Source: Amoeboaphelidium protococcarum
Taxonomy: Eukaryota; Aphelidiomycota; Aphelidea
NCBI GenBank assembly: GCA_023515745.1
Contig: JALECJ010000255.1
Coordinates: 196,001 to 260,000, forward strand
Direction: 5' to 3'
Length of the DNA stretch: 64,000 nt
Part shown: piece by piece, positions 1 to 11,053 of the stretch
Position numbering within the stretch: position 1 is the stretch's first letter
Layout: every line of letters starts with the position of its first letter
Notes under the pieces: generated by a model
Databases searched by the model: none
What the model saw: the letters and a program-made list of their open reading frames with translations, nothing else
What the model was told of the DNA's origin: nothing
Program-made: the position numbers and the translations under genes

Positions 1-608
1 ATCTTGAGATTTAGACTTTGTTTGGTGTAATAGCTGGTAATTCACCCACATAGCCTGATGCAAGTGTTTAAGTCAACTCCGCATAGCTCGTCATCTTGGT
101 GAATTAATTTGAAAAATTAGCATCTGAAGAGTCGTCATACCCGGACAGTTGGACTCGTTCAATGTATAGAATAAAGCATATGTTCACCGTCCTTTGTTAG
201 CAGCTGATCGCTATCAGTTAGAAATTTGGCGCAAGATATATGATTACCGAGTCTTTTGGATCTGATCTTCTGGTCAATCCAAATTTTCTCAATTGGGCTT
301 TCGAAAGTGGTTAGTCGTATGAATTTGGGTTAACTGGACTTGACGATATGACAAGACTGAAATGGCTTTTCATTGCTCTTATTGAGAAATGCTGGATATT
401 ATGTCCACAAAGCTTGCAGCAAATGGTCGATCATATTTGCGAAGATTCGTTGCCTTTTGGCCTCGATACCATGTCTGAATTTTATCGTAGTTCAAAGGAG
501 TGGGCAGCTGATGTTGTAAAGTGTGTCAAGGAAAATGAGAATGTTGACATTTTACTGGATGATAGTATTGACGAACGCGACAATGTTGAATTTGTATTTT
601 ATCAATGA
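1..608 (+). CDS. 3' end of an unrecognised protein (partial)
   Basis: The frame is open from base 3 to a TGA at 606-608, about 200 residues, with TAG/TAA read as Gln at least seven times (for example 12-14, 51-53 and 69-71). The 5' end lies before the window. The composition is protein-like, with helical, Leu-rich stretches, and the tail is acidic (DILLDDSIDERDNVEF). I do not recognise a family. An ATG at 348 exists, but the coding-like sequence clearly continues upstream of it, so it is not the start. Downstream it converges on the KRE9-like gene at 996-1703. Confidence 0.5.
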
Positions 609-995
609 AGATATTGAAACTGTTATGACCCAAGTTCATTACCAATTAGTTTTTCGGCTCAATTACTATATAAGCCACCGGCCATATCGAATTATTTCAA
701 ACATCCATAATCGTGGCAATTAAAATTTGAAGGCGATTGTCAATCAGCTCAAAGTCTAGGAGAAGTGTCCGTATGAAATTGTACCTAAAAGCGCATAATT
801 CTTTAAAATTCAAGTAATGGAAGAGATTCTGAAATTTTCTGTTCTGCTTAATGTCATTTTGATGTTCACTCAGTTGCTGTTTCTGCAAGTTTCATCCAGA
901 ATAGTACAATTAGGATTAAAATGTCAATTTTCATTACTCAATTCATCTCATCTCATATTCATGCAATGTTGGTTATCGTATCAAAAAGTTGCATC
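609..995. other. gap between convergent genes
   Basis: This is the 3'-to-3' interval between the partial first gene and the minus-strand KRE9-like gene. I see no convincing coding frame or RNA gene, only AT-rich sequence that probably holds both 3' UTRs. Confidence 0.4.
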
Positions 996-1703
996 TCATA
1001 GCAGCAACATCCAAGCAGTGGACAGAGCCACCAAAGTTATAGACAGGAACGCGCTAATAGAACCAGAAGAACTGTTTACGTCATTACCTTCGGCAGTAGC
1101 ATTTCCAGAAGGAGTAGGAGTTACAGTAGTTCCAGTAGTCATGACAGTCTTCACCTTGGTAGAATCGGACATGACGCTTGTAGTCATGATCACAGACGTG
1201 AAGTATGGCGTGGAGGTGAAGGACGTGTCTGAAACCGTTTCACTCGCCTCTGAAGTTGACGTGGTGACAGTTTCAGAAGAGCTACTGGTAGAGGAAGAAG
1301 CGTCAGATGAGGTACTAGTTGACGTGGAAGTAGTGGAGCCAGCACTGACAGCAAAACGACCAGAATAGGCATACAGATTCTAACCATTAACTTGTTGCAC
1401 AGAGCGAATAGCGTATCCAGACTTTGGTTCAATGAAAGGGAATGTGCATGACACTTGCAGATCACTGACAAAGATTTCTTGATCCTCACACAGCTAACCT
1501 ACCACATCAATGTTCTCTGCAGGACCGCTCACAATCTGAAACTAAATCGTATCAGACGCACCATCCTGCTCTTGATAACGCCAGCTCAGGAACAGATTGT
1601 CGCCCTGAGTTACCGTGTTAGGAGTAGAGATACCATAAACACCAGCCTCAGCCACGCCAAATAAGCCCACAAAAGCAACCAATACTACTTTATAATTCAT
1701 CAT
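996..1703 (-). CDS. secreted GPI-anchored Ser/Thr-rich protein, KRE9/KNH-like
   Basis: A 235-aa protein. It starts with a hydrophobic signal peptide ending near FGVAEA. A domain of about 100 residues follows (GISTPNTVTQGDNLFLSWRY ... YSGRFAV) that resembles the KRE9/KNH1 N-terminal domain of fungal wall proteins. Next comes a long Ser/Thr-rich stretch (STTSTSTSTSSDASSSTSSS), typical of O-glycosylated wall proteins, and last a hydrophobic C-terminus (AFLSITLVALSTAWMLLL) like a GPI-attachment signal. The stop is TGA at 996-998 and several internal Gln are TAG/TAA. Two tandem ATGs lie at the start (1698-1703). It is probably a cell-surface or wall protein; the exact role is unknown. Related short proteins lie at 20357-20917 and 54207-54680. 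Confidence 0.72.
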
Positions 1704-2303
1704 AGAATAGATATGAAAACAGCAAACCAGTTTATAAATGTATCAGATTTTCAGATATCGTAATAGATAAGAAGAGAGAGTGAACTGACAGTTGAAACAA
1801 TTATATATCGCAACCGGGTGATGAGATTTGTTTGATGGAATCACTCGGCGACGGACGGCCAAGACTCACGCGTCAAAGATTTGTTTTGAGAATTTCATAT
1901 CACCATGTCGTTGTCTTAGTACCATTCAGTATTTCACCGTCAACATGACATGAGATAGTAGCACGCGACTTGTTTCTCTCTGTTTACACGGCGTGTATGA
2001 TATATGAGTCATCTTGAGTTTAGCTTCTAATATCTAAATGCGTTTAGATTTCAAAAACTACAGTAATGGTAACTCGTTCTCACATAGTGACCATAAATCT
2101 CCTAAGTATGCTTCAATTGAGTGTTTATAATGCTCTTCTAAGTAGATACGCATGTACTCAAACAATTTTCAATCCAGTGGAAGTCCTCAGGATTGCTTTA
2201 GTGGTTGGTTCACATGATCTTTCTTTCCTTCTTCTCTCTTTCGCCCAGATTGATTGAGGTTGGAAAGCATCAACATCATTAACGACAGTACTCTGTGATT
2301 GAG
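1704..2303. promoter_or_regulatory. divergent intergenic region
   Basis: This 600-bp interval separates the starts of the minus-strand KRE9-like gene and the plus-strand mS38 gene, so it should hold both promoters. An ACGCGT (MluI box) lies near 1868. A 63-codon ORF at 2066-2257 has no supporting feature and I leave it out. Confidence 0.35.
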
Positions 2304-3125
2304 ATGATATAATCTAGATTATCTTGTATTTTGTCGTTAGCTTAGAGGCGATATGCATCTCAGCTGTCATCGAGGAGAAATGCTTTTGCAATGCAGCGAA
2401 CTGTGTCTGGTCGACCTTAATAGCAGGATTTAGCTAGTGACATATTGTTCTCCTAGTTCCGCCCACTCCCTGCCATGAGGCCAAGAAATGCCATCGTTCT
2501 CTCTATGGCTAAAAGCTTTCAGTAATAAGTACCTGCTGCAGTGCAGGTTGAAGTTATTCATGGAGATGATGGGCAGCCTGGCAGTTAGGCGGTCTCTGTC
2601 GATGATGACGATGAAGAGTATGTAATGATCGACGCCGCTGATGGACATCATGGCGATGATGCGTTTGTGCAATTGGATGCTGAGGATGAGGATAAATTGA
2701 TGGAAGTATCTATGAATTTATTCGAAAAATTATAATAATCTTCTGATAATCAGCTGGATTTCACGGCGTCAAATAATAATAACGCAGATCAATCGTTGAA
2801 GAGATTATCTCTGGGTGCATCTTCCCTTGCGAACGCTCCATCATGCAAACTGTTATTGGAGAATTACGAGTTGTCCAAGTGGAATGTTGAGAAATAGAAC
2901 GGATCGTGGCTGTCCGAGTCTTATGATAATGCTGAAGATGGTGAAAGACTGAGCTATTAATACCCGTCAGATTAAAGTGTAGTCTACAGGGCTGATAGTG
3001 TCCTGAAGAAGAGACGAAAGAAGATGAACAAGCACAAGTACAAGAAGAGGCTCAAGTAAACTCGTGCATAGCGCAGACGTAAGGCTAGCAAGAAGGAGGA
3101 CTAGAGTGGAGGAGATTCTGCGTGA
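2304..3125 (+). CDS. COX24: mitochondrial small-subunit ribosomal protein mS38 (Cox24/AURKAIP1 family)
   Basis: A 273-aa protein. The C-terminus carries the signature of the Cox24/AURKAIP1 domain, a dense basic run (SVLKKRRKKMNKHKYKKRLK followed by QTRAQRRRK). In the family this element sits in the mitochondrial small ribosomal subunit. The chosen ATG gives a textbook mitochondrial presequence (LSCILSLAQRRYASQLSSRR), which supports the start. The middle is acidic and low-complexity (DDDDEEYVMIDAADGHH). The standard code breaks the frame at many TAA/TAG; reading them as Gln gives one frame to the TGA at 3123-3125. The C-terminal domain is diagnostic; the long acidic middle is lineage-specific. 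Confidence 0.8.
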
Positions 3126-3352
3126 TCATTATTTTCTGTCCCGTAATAGATAATAATTCTTTGATATGCGAGTTAAATTTCGGTTAACTGATGAAGCGCG
3201 TCAATACATGTTAGGATGCGCGCTTCTTAACCAAAACATATCAACTGTACAATCCTTTCTATACTTGGTAACTATGAGTTTTATTATATTTTTTTTTAGA
3301 TGAAAGTCTTATATAAATGTGAGCAATCGCAATCTCTTATAGTTCATATGGT

Positions 3353-5121
3353 TCATCTCCATTCTTAATACAACTTTTTCCTGCTAGCATACTACTTTGC
3401 AGCCACAGTTCCCACGGCAAGTACCAGCATAGTGAGCAAAAGGCTAGATTTAGAAAACTCTGGTCCAAGTACATCAAATGCTTTCGATGGAGTCACAAGA
3501 GTTTTGAACATGTCAGTACCATAGGCGACAATTATGGAGGTGGACTCCAAATCAGTATGGCCACACACAATCTTTCTTATACCTTCTAGGCGCAAGTTGT
3601 GACTCAAGTAGTTCTAAGGATTATCCGGAATTAGAGGAGCGTACACAGTCAGACCTTCTTCCTTCTCCTCAGCAGTCAGCAATGACGCCAATTTATGAGG
3701 ACGTCTGGCATTTACAATCAGTTTGGGAAGAGTTATCACCTGGCCGCCATTGGTAGCAACGATGATATCGCGCAGAGTAATGCCTGACTTGGTCTATGTG
3801 ATACCGAGAGCACTCACAAACTGTTCGAAAACAAAACTCTCGCTCTTTACATGTGGTAGAGGTGCACAATATGGAGAGAATTGCCCACTTTCTGACATCT
3901 TCACGTCCACCTTGTCCGATTCATACAGCTCCAACACGTTGATCAGTGTCATACAATTCTAATTGCCCACATTGCCAGCGTACGAGTAGACAATCCAATT
4001 CTCCGACAGTGCAACGTGCACAGAGTTTCCAAGAGGTACAAAGTTGTCATGTACGGCTTGATGAAGCAAGCGTCCGGATACACCATCCAGAATATCCACA
4101 CTCAACCTCTACTTTTTGTCATGAGATAACACAGCAACAATATTTGGGTTCAAGTACTTGTACAATACACTGCGATTACCCAGAACTAAACCAATTGATG
4201 AAATTGCTTCATCAAACTTACGCGTCGTCACTTGGGCAACAACATTGTCTGACGGAAGTTGATACTTCCAAGTTTTTACCAAGTCCTTATTGCCTTCGAT
4301 ACGCACTCCCTATAAAGTACTACTCTGATTATGCAAGTAAAAAGTGTTAACAGGAACAGACTATGGAGCTTCTATTCCAACAACTTCCACCTTGCCATCT
4401 TCAGTGATAATTCTTAATCCGTTCTAAGAGCATACAACCTTGTTAACATTCAGATTAAAGCTTCGTTAATCAAACATCTCCCCACTGACATAGTCAATAA
4501 TACTTGTAAATGCCTCTTTATCAGAACCCTTCATGACAATTCGAACCCGGTGACGACTGCTTTCATTGTCCTACTGCGGGCATATCCAAGCATCTTTAAT
4601 GGACGTCGGGAACATTTAGACCATCCATTGGACGTTGGAAGTCTCAGAGTGAACACCGCGAACTTTACCACTATTCGACACAGCAATAATCATTTGATGA
4701 AGTCCAAATCTATCACCACTAGTGCCGCTGTCAACTTGCTTAGGAGACGTACTGTTTGCGTTTAGCTTTCCGGTGCCCATCAAATGTGAACTGATCATTA
4801 ACTGATCCCAATGAAACTTCCATCTCTGTACAATATTCTCGATCAAACCAACACCTGGCACAGCTTAATAATGCCTCTCCAAGTATGCCGGTTTAGGGAG
4901 AGGAACCAGCTCGGCAGTTAACTACACTTCATCCTTGCCTCTCTCTCCATGGACATAGTCATTGAGGAACCTCTGACGCCTACTCACAATCACGTACATG
5001 AAGAAATTGCATCAACGGTGAATATATTTACTTACCAGTCAATAACACCAACTTGATCTTGGAATATGGCAACTACCACACCGACAAGGAGACTTAATAT
5101 GATGGCTAAGACTGCCCTCAT
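3353..5121 (-). CDS. EMC1: ER membrane protein complex subunit 1, shortened
   Basis: EMC1 is the large lumenal/one-TM subunit of the ER membrane protein insertase. The signal peptide (MRAVLAIILSLLVGVVVA) runs into FQDQVGVIDWRQ, the conserved start of mature EMC1. The C-terminal half aligns well with animal EMC1: GNRSVLYKYLNPNIVAVLSH, LESTSIIVAYGTDMF, TPSKAFDVL, then a TM helix and a short basic tail ending LYQEWR. One intron of about 56 nt (4980-5035, GTAAGT...TAG) restores DWRQ exactly. The product is only about 570 aa against about 1000 in human, because most of the N-terminal beta-propeller is absent: about 80 residues replace roughly 400. The stop is TGA at 3353-3355. Confidence 0.86.
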
Positions 5122-5202
5122 AATACGCGCGTCAAATTCTTTGTAGTTGTTTTAGTGGAAAGAATTAAAGAGCGAGTGTTGTTTTGTTTAAACAAAAGAT
5201 TT

Positions 5203-5702
5203 TAGCACTCCTCACGGTCCAGAGCATACCGCCTTTTTGGTACGGGACCGGTCCGTAATCTGACCATTCGGTCCAGGACCGTGCATATATTGAACCGTTG
5301 GTCGGGACCGCAGACAGACCGGTTCAAGAGATATATCAGCGCGGCCATTGAATCGATGACTTAACGCTTAAAATCGATTATAAAGTACCGTAACTTCGCT
5401 TCATTCAATATTGAAAGTTGTTGGTATTTGCTACTAATACAAGGTTGAATGCAACTAGAACGATTATGAAGAGCTTAATACACTTAAAACGAATGACGCC
5501 ATTGTTGGTTCGTGCTGACGCTCAACACGAGTAGATGATTATCTTGCGCCACGCTAAGAATTTGATAATGAAACAATGGGGGAGCTTTCAAAATCTTGAT
5601 TAGATCTATGAAAGGCTGATACAAAATTGAATTATTGAGCTGGCTTCACTATGAGACCGGTCTAACTTTTCCAATTGCGGTCCCAGACCAAGGGTAGTGC
5701 TA
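5203..5702. mobile_element. putative MITE-like element with GGACCG-rich ends
   Basis: The left end reads TAGCACTCCTCACGGTCC and the right end, reverse-complemented, reads TAGCACTACCCTTGGTC. This gives imperfect terminal inverted repeats, flanked by TA on both sides as in a TA target duplication. The left 130 bp is packed with GGACCG/CGGTCC motifs (5216-5335) and two related motifs lie near the right end (5653-5690). The roughly 300-bp core has no long frame. The surrounding 5122-5822 interval is otherwise intergenic, between EMC1 and the next gene. A non-autonomous DNA transposon is my inference; only one copy is visible. Confidence 0.4.
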
Positions 5703-5822
5703 GTCACAAAAATGACACATGACCCCAACCTATAGTTTCAATGGAAGAAAATACCCATTAACAATCAATTGCTATTAAACAAAACTTATCTGCTAAGTAA
5801 GGAACTTTGTAGATACAAGATA

Positions 5823-6677
5823 TCACTATTCCTCGATGATGGGATCACCGTATTTATTACGCTTGATGTTTCTATCTAAAGCATCTTACTATTATAAAGA
5901 CTTGACTTTACGCGAGCCACTTTTAGACTACCCGCCAACTTCTTGATCATTTTCAATTCTCTAAGAGGAAACTCCAAACAAATCATGTAAGCGCTACTTG
6001 GACTCTTAATCTTCATCATCATCGGCAGTTTTTAATTAATCTTGACCATTTTATTGCTATTACGCTTGTCTTCTTATCTCGTCCCATTTACTTCTCCCGC
6101 TAGGTTGATCAAAACTGCTTTTACTCTGTAAGGAACGTGTATTGTTGGCACGACTGTAATCATTCTCTTGATCTCTCAAGTCATCTCCATCACTATATTT
6201 GTCAAATTGAGCCATTTCCTAACCAACAATATCATATTCACTCGCATTAGTCTCATCCGCAAAGCTATCGCCTTCAAAGGTAACACCTCTGAACCGATAC
6301 GGTACAAATCCACCTTCACGCCGCGTCTGGTCAACAATCTTCCTAAACTCATACGCAAGACGACTCTGCTCTCGTGGCATATGCAAAAACTTGTCCAGAT
6401 TTTTGTTAGTGGAGTATGTAATCGCGAAACTGGTAGCTACTGTTGGCACTGTAACTAAAGTACCGAGTCTTACAAGTGGATTTAACTGCATGAATTTAGG
6501 CTGCCTAGTCAGGAATAGTATTGCAGCGAAACCGGTCAACGTACCACCAAATCCCCACAATGCAACATTTCTGGCCAACTTTTACAGCTACTCCTTCTCT
6601 TCAGTCGATGGCTTGTAACTCTCCAACAGCTTTCCAACTTTTTCTGCGAATATTCCACCCTTTTAATTTTAGTTCAT
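5823..6677 (-). CDS. two-TM membrane protein, unrecognised (possibly mitochondrial)
   Basis: A 284-aa protein from ATG at 6675-6677 to TGA at 5823-5825. Residues about 28-90 hold two hydrophobic helices (NVALWGFGGTLTGFAAILFL and a second around LVTVPTVATSFAITY) joined by a short loop. The remainder is hydrophilic, highly charged and Gln/Asp/Ser-rich, and ends DPIIEEQ. The hairpin with a preceding short helix loosely recalls OCIA-domain or other inner-mitochondrial-membrane proteins, but I cannot prove this. Many Gln codons are TAG/TAA, including a QQQ run. The ATG context gives MNQNQKGGIFAEKVGKLL. Confidence 0.6.
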
Positions 6678-6855
6678 TTTATCTAATCAGTGTAAAGATA
6701 AATAAAAGATGACACTCGATGAAATTAGAACTAAACTTCATTTGGGGGAAGAAGAATTTTGCGGCTGAGGAAAAGTCTGATCTGATTAAAACTCTTGAAA
6801 TGAAATGTGAAGTAAAACGAAGTTCGAAAAATACATTCATTAATCGTCAAATCAT

Positions 6856-7224
6856 TCATTCTCTAATGTTGGTAGACCGTTGAGCTTCCCTGATCTTGGA
6901 TAGATACACTTTGAGCGGCTCAACGTAGAATTCAAACCCAAGAGTCTACATAGCCCACAGCAAATCCTCACCATTGATAGTCTTTCTCTTTTCTTGCACG
7001 CAACGATCAGCAGCCTCGCTAGTGACGAACATTATAAATTCTGAAACACATTCTGAAACGGTGTCTTTTGCATCTTTTGATATCTTTCCTGTCTGAGGCA
7101 GTGCCTGTTTCATCAATCTGATGATATTAGCAATAGGCAACAATCTATCCTGCTCCTTGATCTCCACTTCACCAATATTTGAAAATTCTTCCACCTCATT
7201 ACTAACTTCTTCTCTTTCCATCAT
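6856..7224 (-). CDS. HAP3: NF-YB / HAP3 CCAAT-binding histone-fold subunit
   Basis: A 122-aa protein that is essentially the NF-YB histone fold: [20 protein letters not shown], then [20 protein letters not shown], then [37 protein letters not shown] and [13 protein letters not shown] pairs with NF-YC and, with NF-YA, binds CCAAT boxes. The Gln of AMQTLGF is TAG, so the standard code would cut the protein short. Two tandem Met codons open the frame. There is almost nothing outside the histone fold, compared with about 140-200 aa in most relatives. The stop is TGA at 6856-6858. Confidence 0.93.
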
Positions 7225-7476
7225 ACTTAATCTGCTATCGGTTTGGAGATAAAATAAAATTCAATTGTTGAAAGAGAAGAAAGAGACGATTTTTGAGTGA
7301 TCAATCAATACTGAAACGGTTCGTCAAACAATGCGCCTTTAATCATCGATAGCGCTTCTTTAACTAAATCCCACTTAGTTTTCCCATTCGTTTAGGAATT
7401 CAGATCAAGTATAAATTCCAAGAGATTTTAATACTTTCGCGTTAATCAAATCTCATTAAATATTATCGAATAGCAT

Positions 7477-8403
7477 ATGGATAGAGTGGAGGCCGAGCAG
7501 TAGTGGGAATCGCTGAGTCATAGAAAATTGGACATGACTTAATTGCTGTAGTGGAGCACTGCTATTTAGTAGCTGGGCCGCGATGATGATCCTGCCTCAA
7601 GATAGTAGCAGTAGAGTGGACAGGAGATCAATCGCTACCCAACGCCGCGACCTTAGTTAGACACCAAGTGGGTCGAGATTTTGATGGGCAAATCGAGTTT
7701 TGTTTAGATGAAAGAGTACTTGGACACGGTGATCGATAGCTCCAAGTCTATGAATGCGCGCGTCGACGCGTGTGCAAACCTGTAAGAGATGACAGAGTCT
7801 GTTGACAATGCAAAGAACTTTGTCAAAGCTGGTCTGCATTTGAAGCTACTTGACTGTTTATCGGAGAGCAATTAAGAATTTCTGGCGTATGTCGTTTGGA
7901 CCTTTGGGTGTCTGTGTAGTAATGAATTTTCCATCAAGAAGAAGTTTCTGATTGACAACATTCTGCCTCGATTGACAACTTTGGTTCACTCTTATTAACT
8001 ACTATAACTTTAATTCGTCGGAGAACTGAAAGATGAGGAGCTTCCAGTTGTGAAGAAGTACCTGTTCTTTGTGTCCAGTATGCTGAGCAATAATGCAGAA
8101 GGCCAAGAGCTGTTTACTCTGAGTGGCGGGAATCAATTGCTTTTAAACCTGGTATAAAATTGTCTTTCAATTTGTAATGCAGATAATGCAAAGTCGAAGG
8201 TGTTAAAACCACCAGTGGTGAAGGTCATACACATATGGACTCTAATGACGCACAGTGACGCGTGTCTGAAGTGGATTGACGAGCATTTGAATGCAGGCTT
8301 GCTGAAATCTATTGGAGACTTTAGTGTTGATAATGATAATACCATTGCAGAATAGTTGCAGACACTGTGCGATAATATGGCGCGTTTCAACGCACAAAAG
8401 TGA
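7477..8403 (+). CDS. FES1: Hsp70 nucleotide-exchange factor, Fes1/HspBP1 family
   Basis: A 308-aa protein. It opens with the Fes1 N-terminal motif (LLQWSTA) and a further conserved piece, LDTKWVEILMGKSSFVQMKEY; armadillo-like helical repeats fill the rest. Fes1/HspBP1 proteins embrace the Hsp70 nucleotide-binding domain and release ADP in the cytosol. Gln-rich spots (SRQQQQSGQE) are written largely with TAG and TAA. The frame is open upstream of the chosen ATG, so a slightly longer N-terminus is possible. It ends at TGA 8401-8403, about 230 bp before the ABCD gene on the same strand. Confidence 0.75.
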
Positions 8404-8629
8404 TCCTGCATAAATACTAAATGAACAGTTATGTGAGTCAGTGAGTCAGTGAGATGTTGAATTTTCTCGATTGTTCCGTTTCACCCGAGAATATCTCGAT
8501 CTCTCGTTTGTTCTTCGTCACTCGCACGTCTTGGATTCGTTCTTTGTCTCTTATCTTGTAGTTTAGTATTTGGAGTCTCGGCTTGCTGAATTCCCTTTAC
8601 TTAAACTAGTATTTGAAATTCTAAAAACT

Positions 8630-10993
8630 ATGAATGAGTTACCGTAAGTCATTTAATCGTTTCTGAGAGCTACAGCTGCTTCATAACCGGCTGGGCCACC
8701 ATCATATGCTGCGTTTCTCGCTTCCATTCGGTAGAATAGAAAGAAGAACTTTGCTCTGTTGGTGGTTCTTCTTTCCAGTCCTTGGATATATCGTTACATC
8801 AAGAGCAGGTATGAGAAGACTGGATTTTATAGTGAGAGAAGGAAGCGTTTGGAGAGTTTTGCTCATCATTTGAATGCTGCAGAGTTGATGGAGTATCAGG
8901 AAGAGGAGGTCCAGTTGGCTGTGGATGCCTCTAAACTGACTCAGAACGAGGATGATCCGGTGGCTGCAGAGGAGAGCATGGACAATTTGAATAAAGCTGC
9001 TCAAGTGGAAAAGATGACCAAAAAGAAGAAGTAATCTGTTGACAAGCAGTTTTATCATAAGTTGCAGTTGCTTCTAAAAATTATCGTTCCACGCTGGAGA
9101 TCCAAAGAGGCTGCATTTATTGCCGTATAAGGGCTGTTTTTGGTGTTGAGGACTTGGCTCAGTGTTGTCGTTGCTAATATTGATGGTAGAATTGTAAAGG
9201 ATATTGTGTCTGGAAATGGAAAGTAGTTCCTTGTAGGACTTGGCTACTGGTTTGCCATCGCTGTGCCTGCTACCTACACCAACTCCATGATTCGTTATTT
9301 GTAGAGCAAGATGGCTATTGCTTTCAGAACTCGGCTGACCACCTATTTTCACAATTTGTACTTTGAGGATTTAATATACTACAAGCTGCTCAATTTGGAT
9401 AATCGTATTACTGGTCCTGACTAGCTGATTTGTAATGATGTCGCCCGGTTTTGTGATGCTCTTGCCTCGCTGTATTCAAATCTTGCCAAGCCTATCCTGG
9501 ACACTGCCATCTTTACTTATTAGTTAAACAGATCGATTGGCTCTGTTGGTATGGCGTTTATATTTGTCAACTACCAGTTTACGGCGTGGTTACTGAGGAA
9601 AGCTACTCCTGGATTTGGTAAATTGGCTGCTGTGGAGGCCAAGTTAGAAGGAGATTTTAGAGGAGCTCATGGTCGATTGATTACTAATGCTGAAGAGATC
9701 GCGTTTTATGATGGAGGCAAGAGGGAACATGGCATCTTGGACAAGACTTATAAGACTTTGATTCGTCACGTTAATCGTATTTTTAGAATCAGAATATTCT
9801 ACAACATGTTTGAAGATTTTATAATTAAGTATGCATGGAGTGCCGTGGGACTTTTAATCTGCTCTGTGCCCGTGTTCTTCCCTTCTCTGGCCGGTATAGC
9901 TGCTAGTGGAGATGCGTCTAATAGTAGTCATGGCTCTAGGACGTAAGGATTTATTACCAACAAGCGGTTGATGATATCTCTAGCAGATGCAGGTGGTAGA
10001 ATAATGTATTCTTATAAGGAAATGGCTGAACTTGCTGGCTTCACTAGCCGTGTATATGAACTGATGACTGTTTTGAATGACTTGAAAGCGTAAAGATACC
10101 AGAAGAAGGCTCTTAATGCCTCATCACAGTCTTCTTAGGAGAATGGTACTCTATTAGATGAAGAAAAGTTTTCTATTGATCGTATTGAAGGCACCGTTGA
10201 ATTGGGTTATAATGGCGTCTTGTTGTAGTAGGTGCCAGTTGTCACTCCGTCTGGTGATCTATTGGTGAAGAATGTTAATTTTGACATCTGGCCAGGAATG
10301 CATTTGATGATCAGTGGATCTAATGGTGTTGGTAAGAGTGCAGTAATGAGACTTATTTGCGGATTGTGGCCAGTCTTTAAAGGAAAACTGAACCGACCAC
10401 TTGATGTAGATGTAGTAGCAATTCCTTAGAGGCCGTACCTGTCCATTGGCTCTTTGAGAGATTAGGTGATCTATCCTCATAATCATACGAATATGCAGCT
10501 TTCTGGTAGGACTGATGAAGATTTGATGAGAATCCTAGAAATTGTGCATCTCGACTATCTGCCTGAGCGTGAAGGTGGATGGGATGCTGTGAGGGAATGG
10601 AAAGATGTGTTGAGTGGTGGAGAGAAGCAGAGAATGAACTTGGCCAGATTGTTCTATCATCGTCCACCATTCGCCATCCTTGATGAGGCAACGTCTGCTG
10701 TCAGTACAGATGTCGAGGGCCTTATGTATTAGAGAGCGTAAGACTTCGGTATTACGCTAATCACCATAAGTCATAAGCCATCACTGTTCAAGTACCACAA
10801 GTATCTTCTCACTTTGAAAGGTGAAGATAAGAGTTGGGAGTGGACAGAGTTGAACAACGACAAGGCAAAGACTACAGTCGAGAATGAAATTAAAGATTTG
10901 GAAAGTCGTCTCCAGCAAGAGGAGTCTATGGTAACTCGCTTGAATGAGATCAATTAGCTACTTGGAGTCAAGACTAATGCCACCAAAAAGTGA
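8630..10993 (+). CDS. peroxisomal ABC half-transporter, ABCD family (Pxa1/Pxa2-like)
   Basis: A 787-aa half-transporter that would import long-chain acyl-CoA or fatty acids into peroxisomes as a dimer. An N-terminal hydrophobic domain holds the ABCD landmark [15 protein letters not shown], whose invariant Gln is a TAG, and an EAA-like stretch around [14 protein letters not shown]. The nucleotide-binding domain follows: Walker A GSNGVGKS (near residue 563), signature LSGGEKQR (near 661), Walker [12 protein letters not shown], and H-loop ISHKPSL. The extreme N-terminus reads through TAAs; a tiny intron there cannot be excluded. It ends at TGA 10991-10993, converging on a START gene about 60 bp away. 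Confidence 0.92.
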
Positions 10994-11053
10994 GAAGGAA
11001 GATCTTTACGTATCTGAATTGGTATGAATCGCGATATGAACAATAATGTTTTC

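Noticed and set aside
2066-2257. 63-codon plus-strand ORF between the KRE9-like and mS38 genes
   Set aside because: Short, in a divergent promoter region, with no motif; ORFs of this size are expected by chance with a single stop codon.
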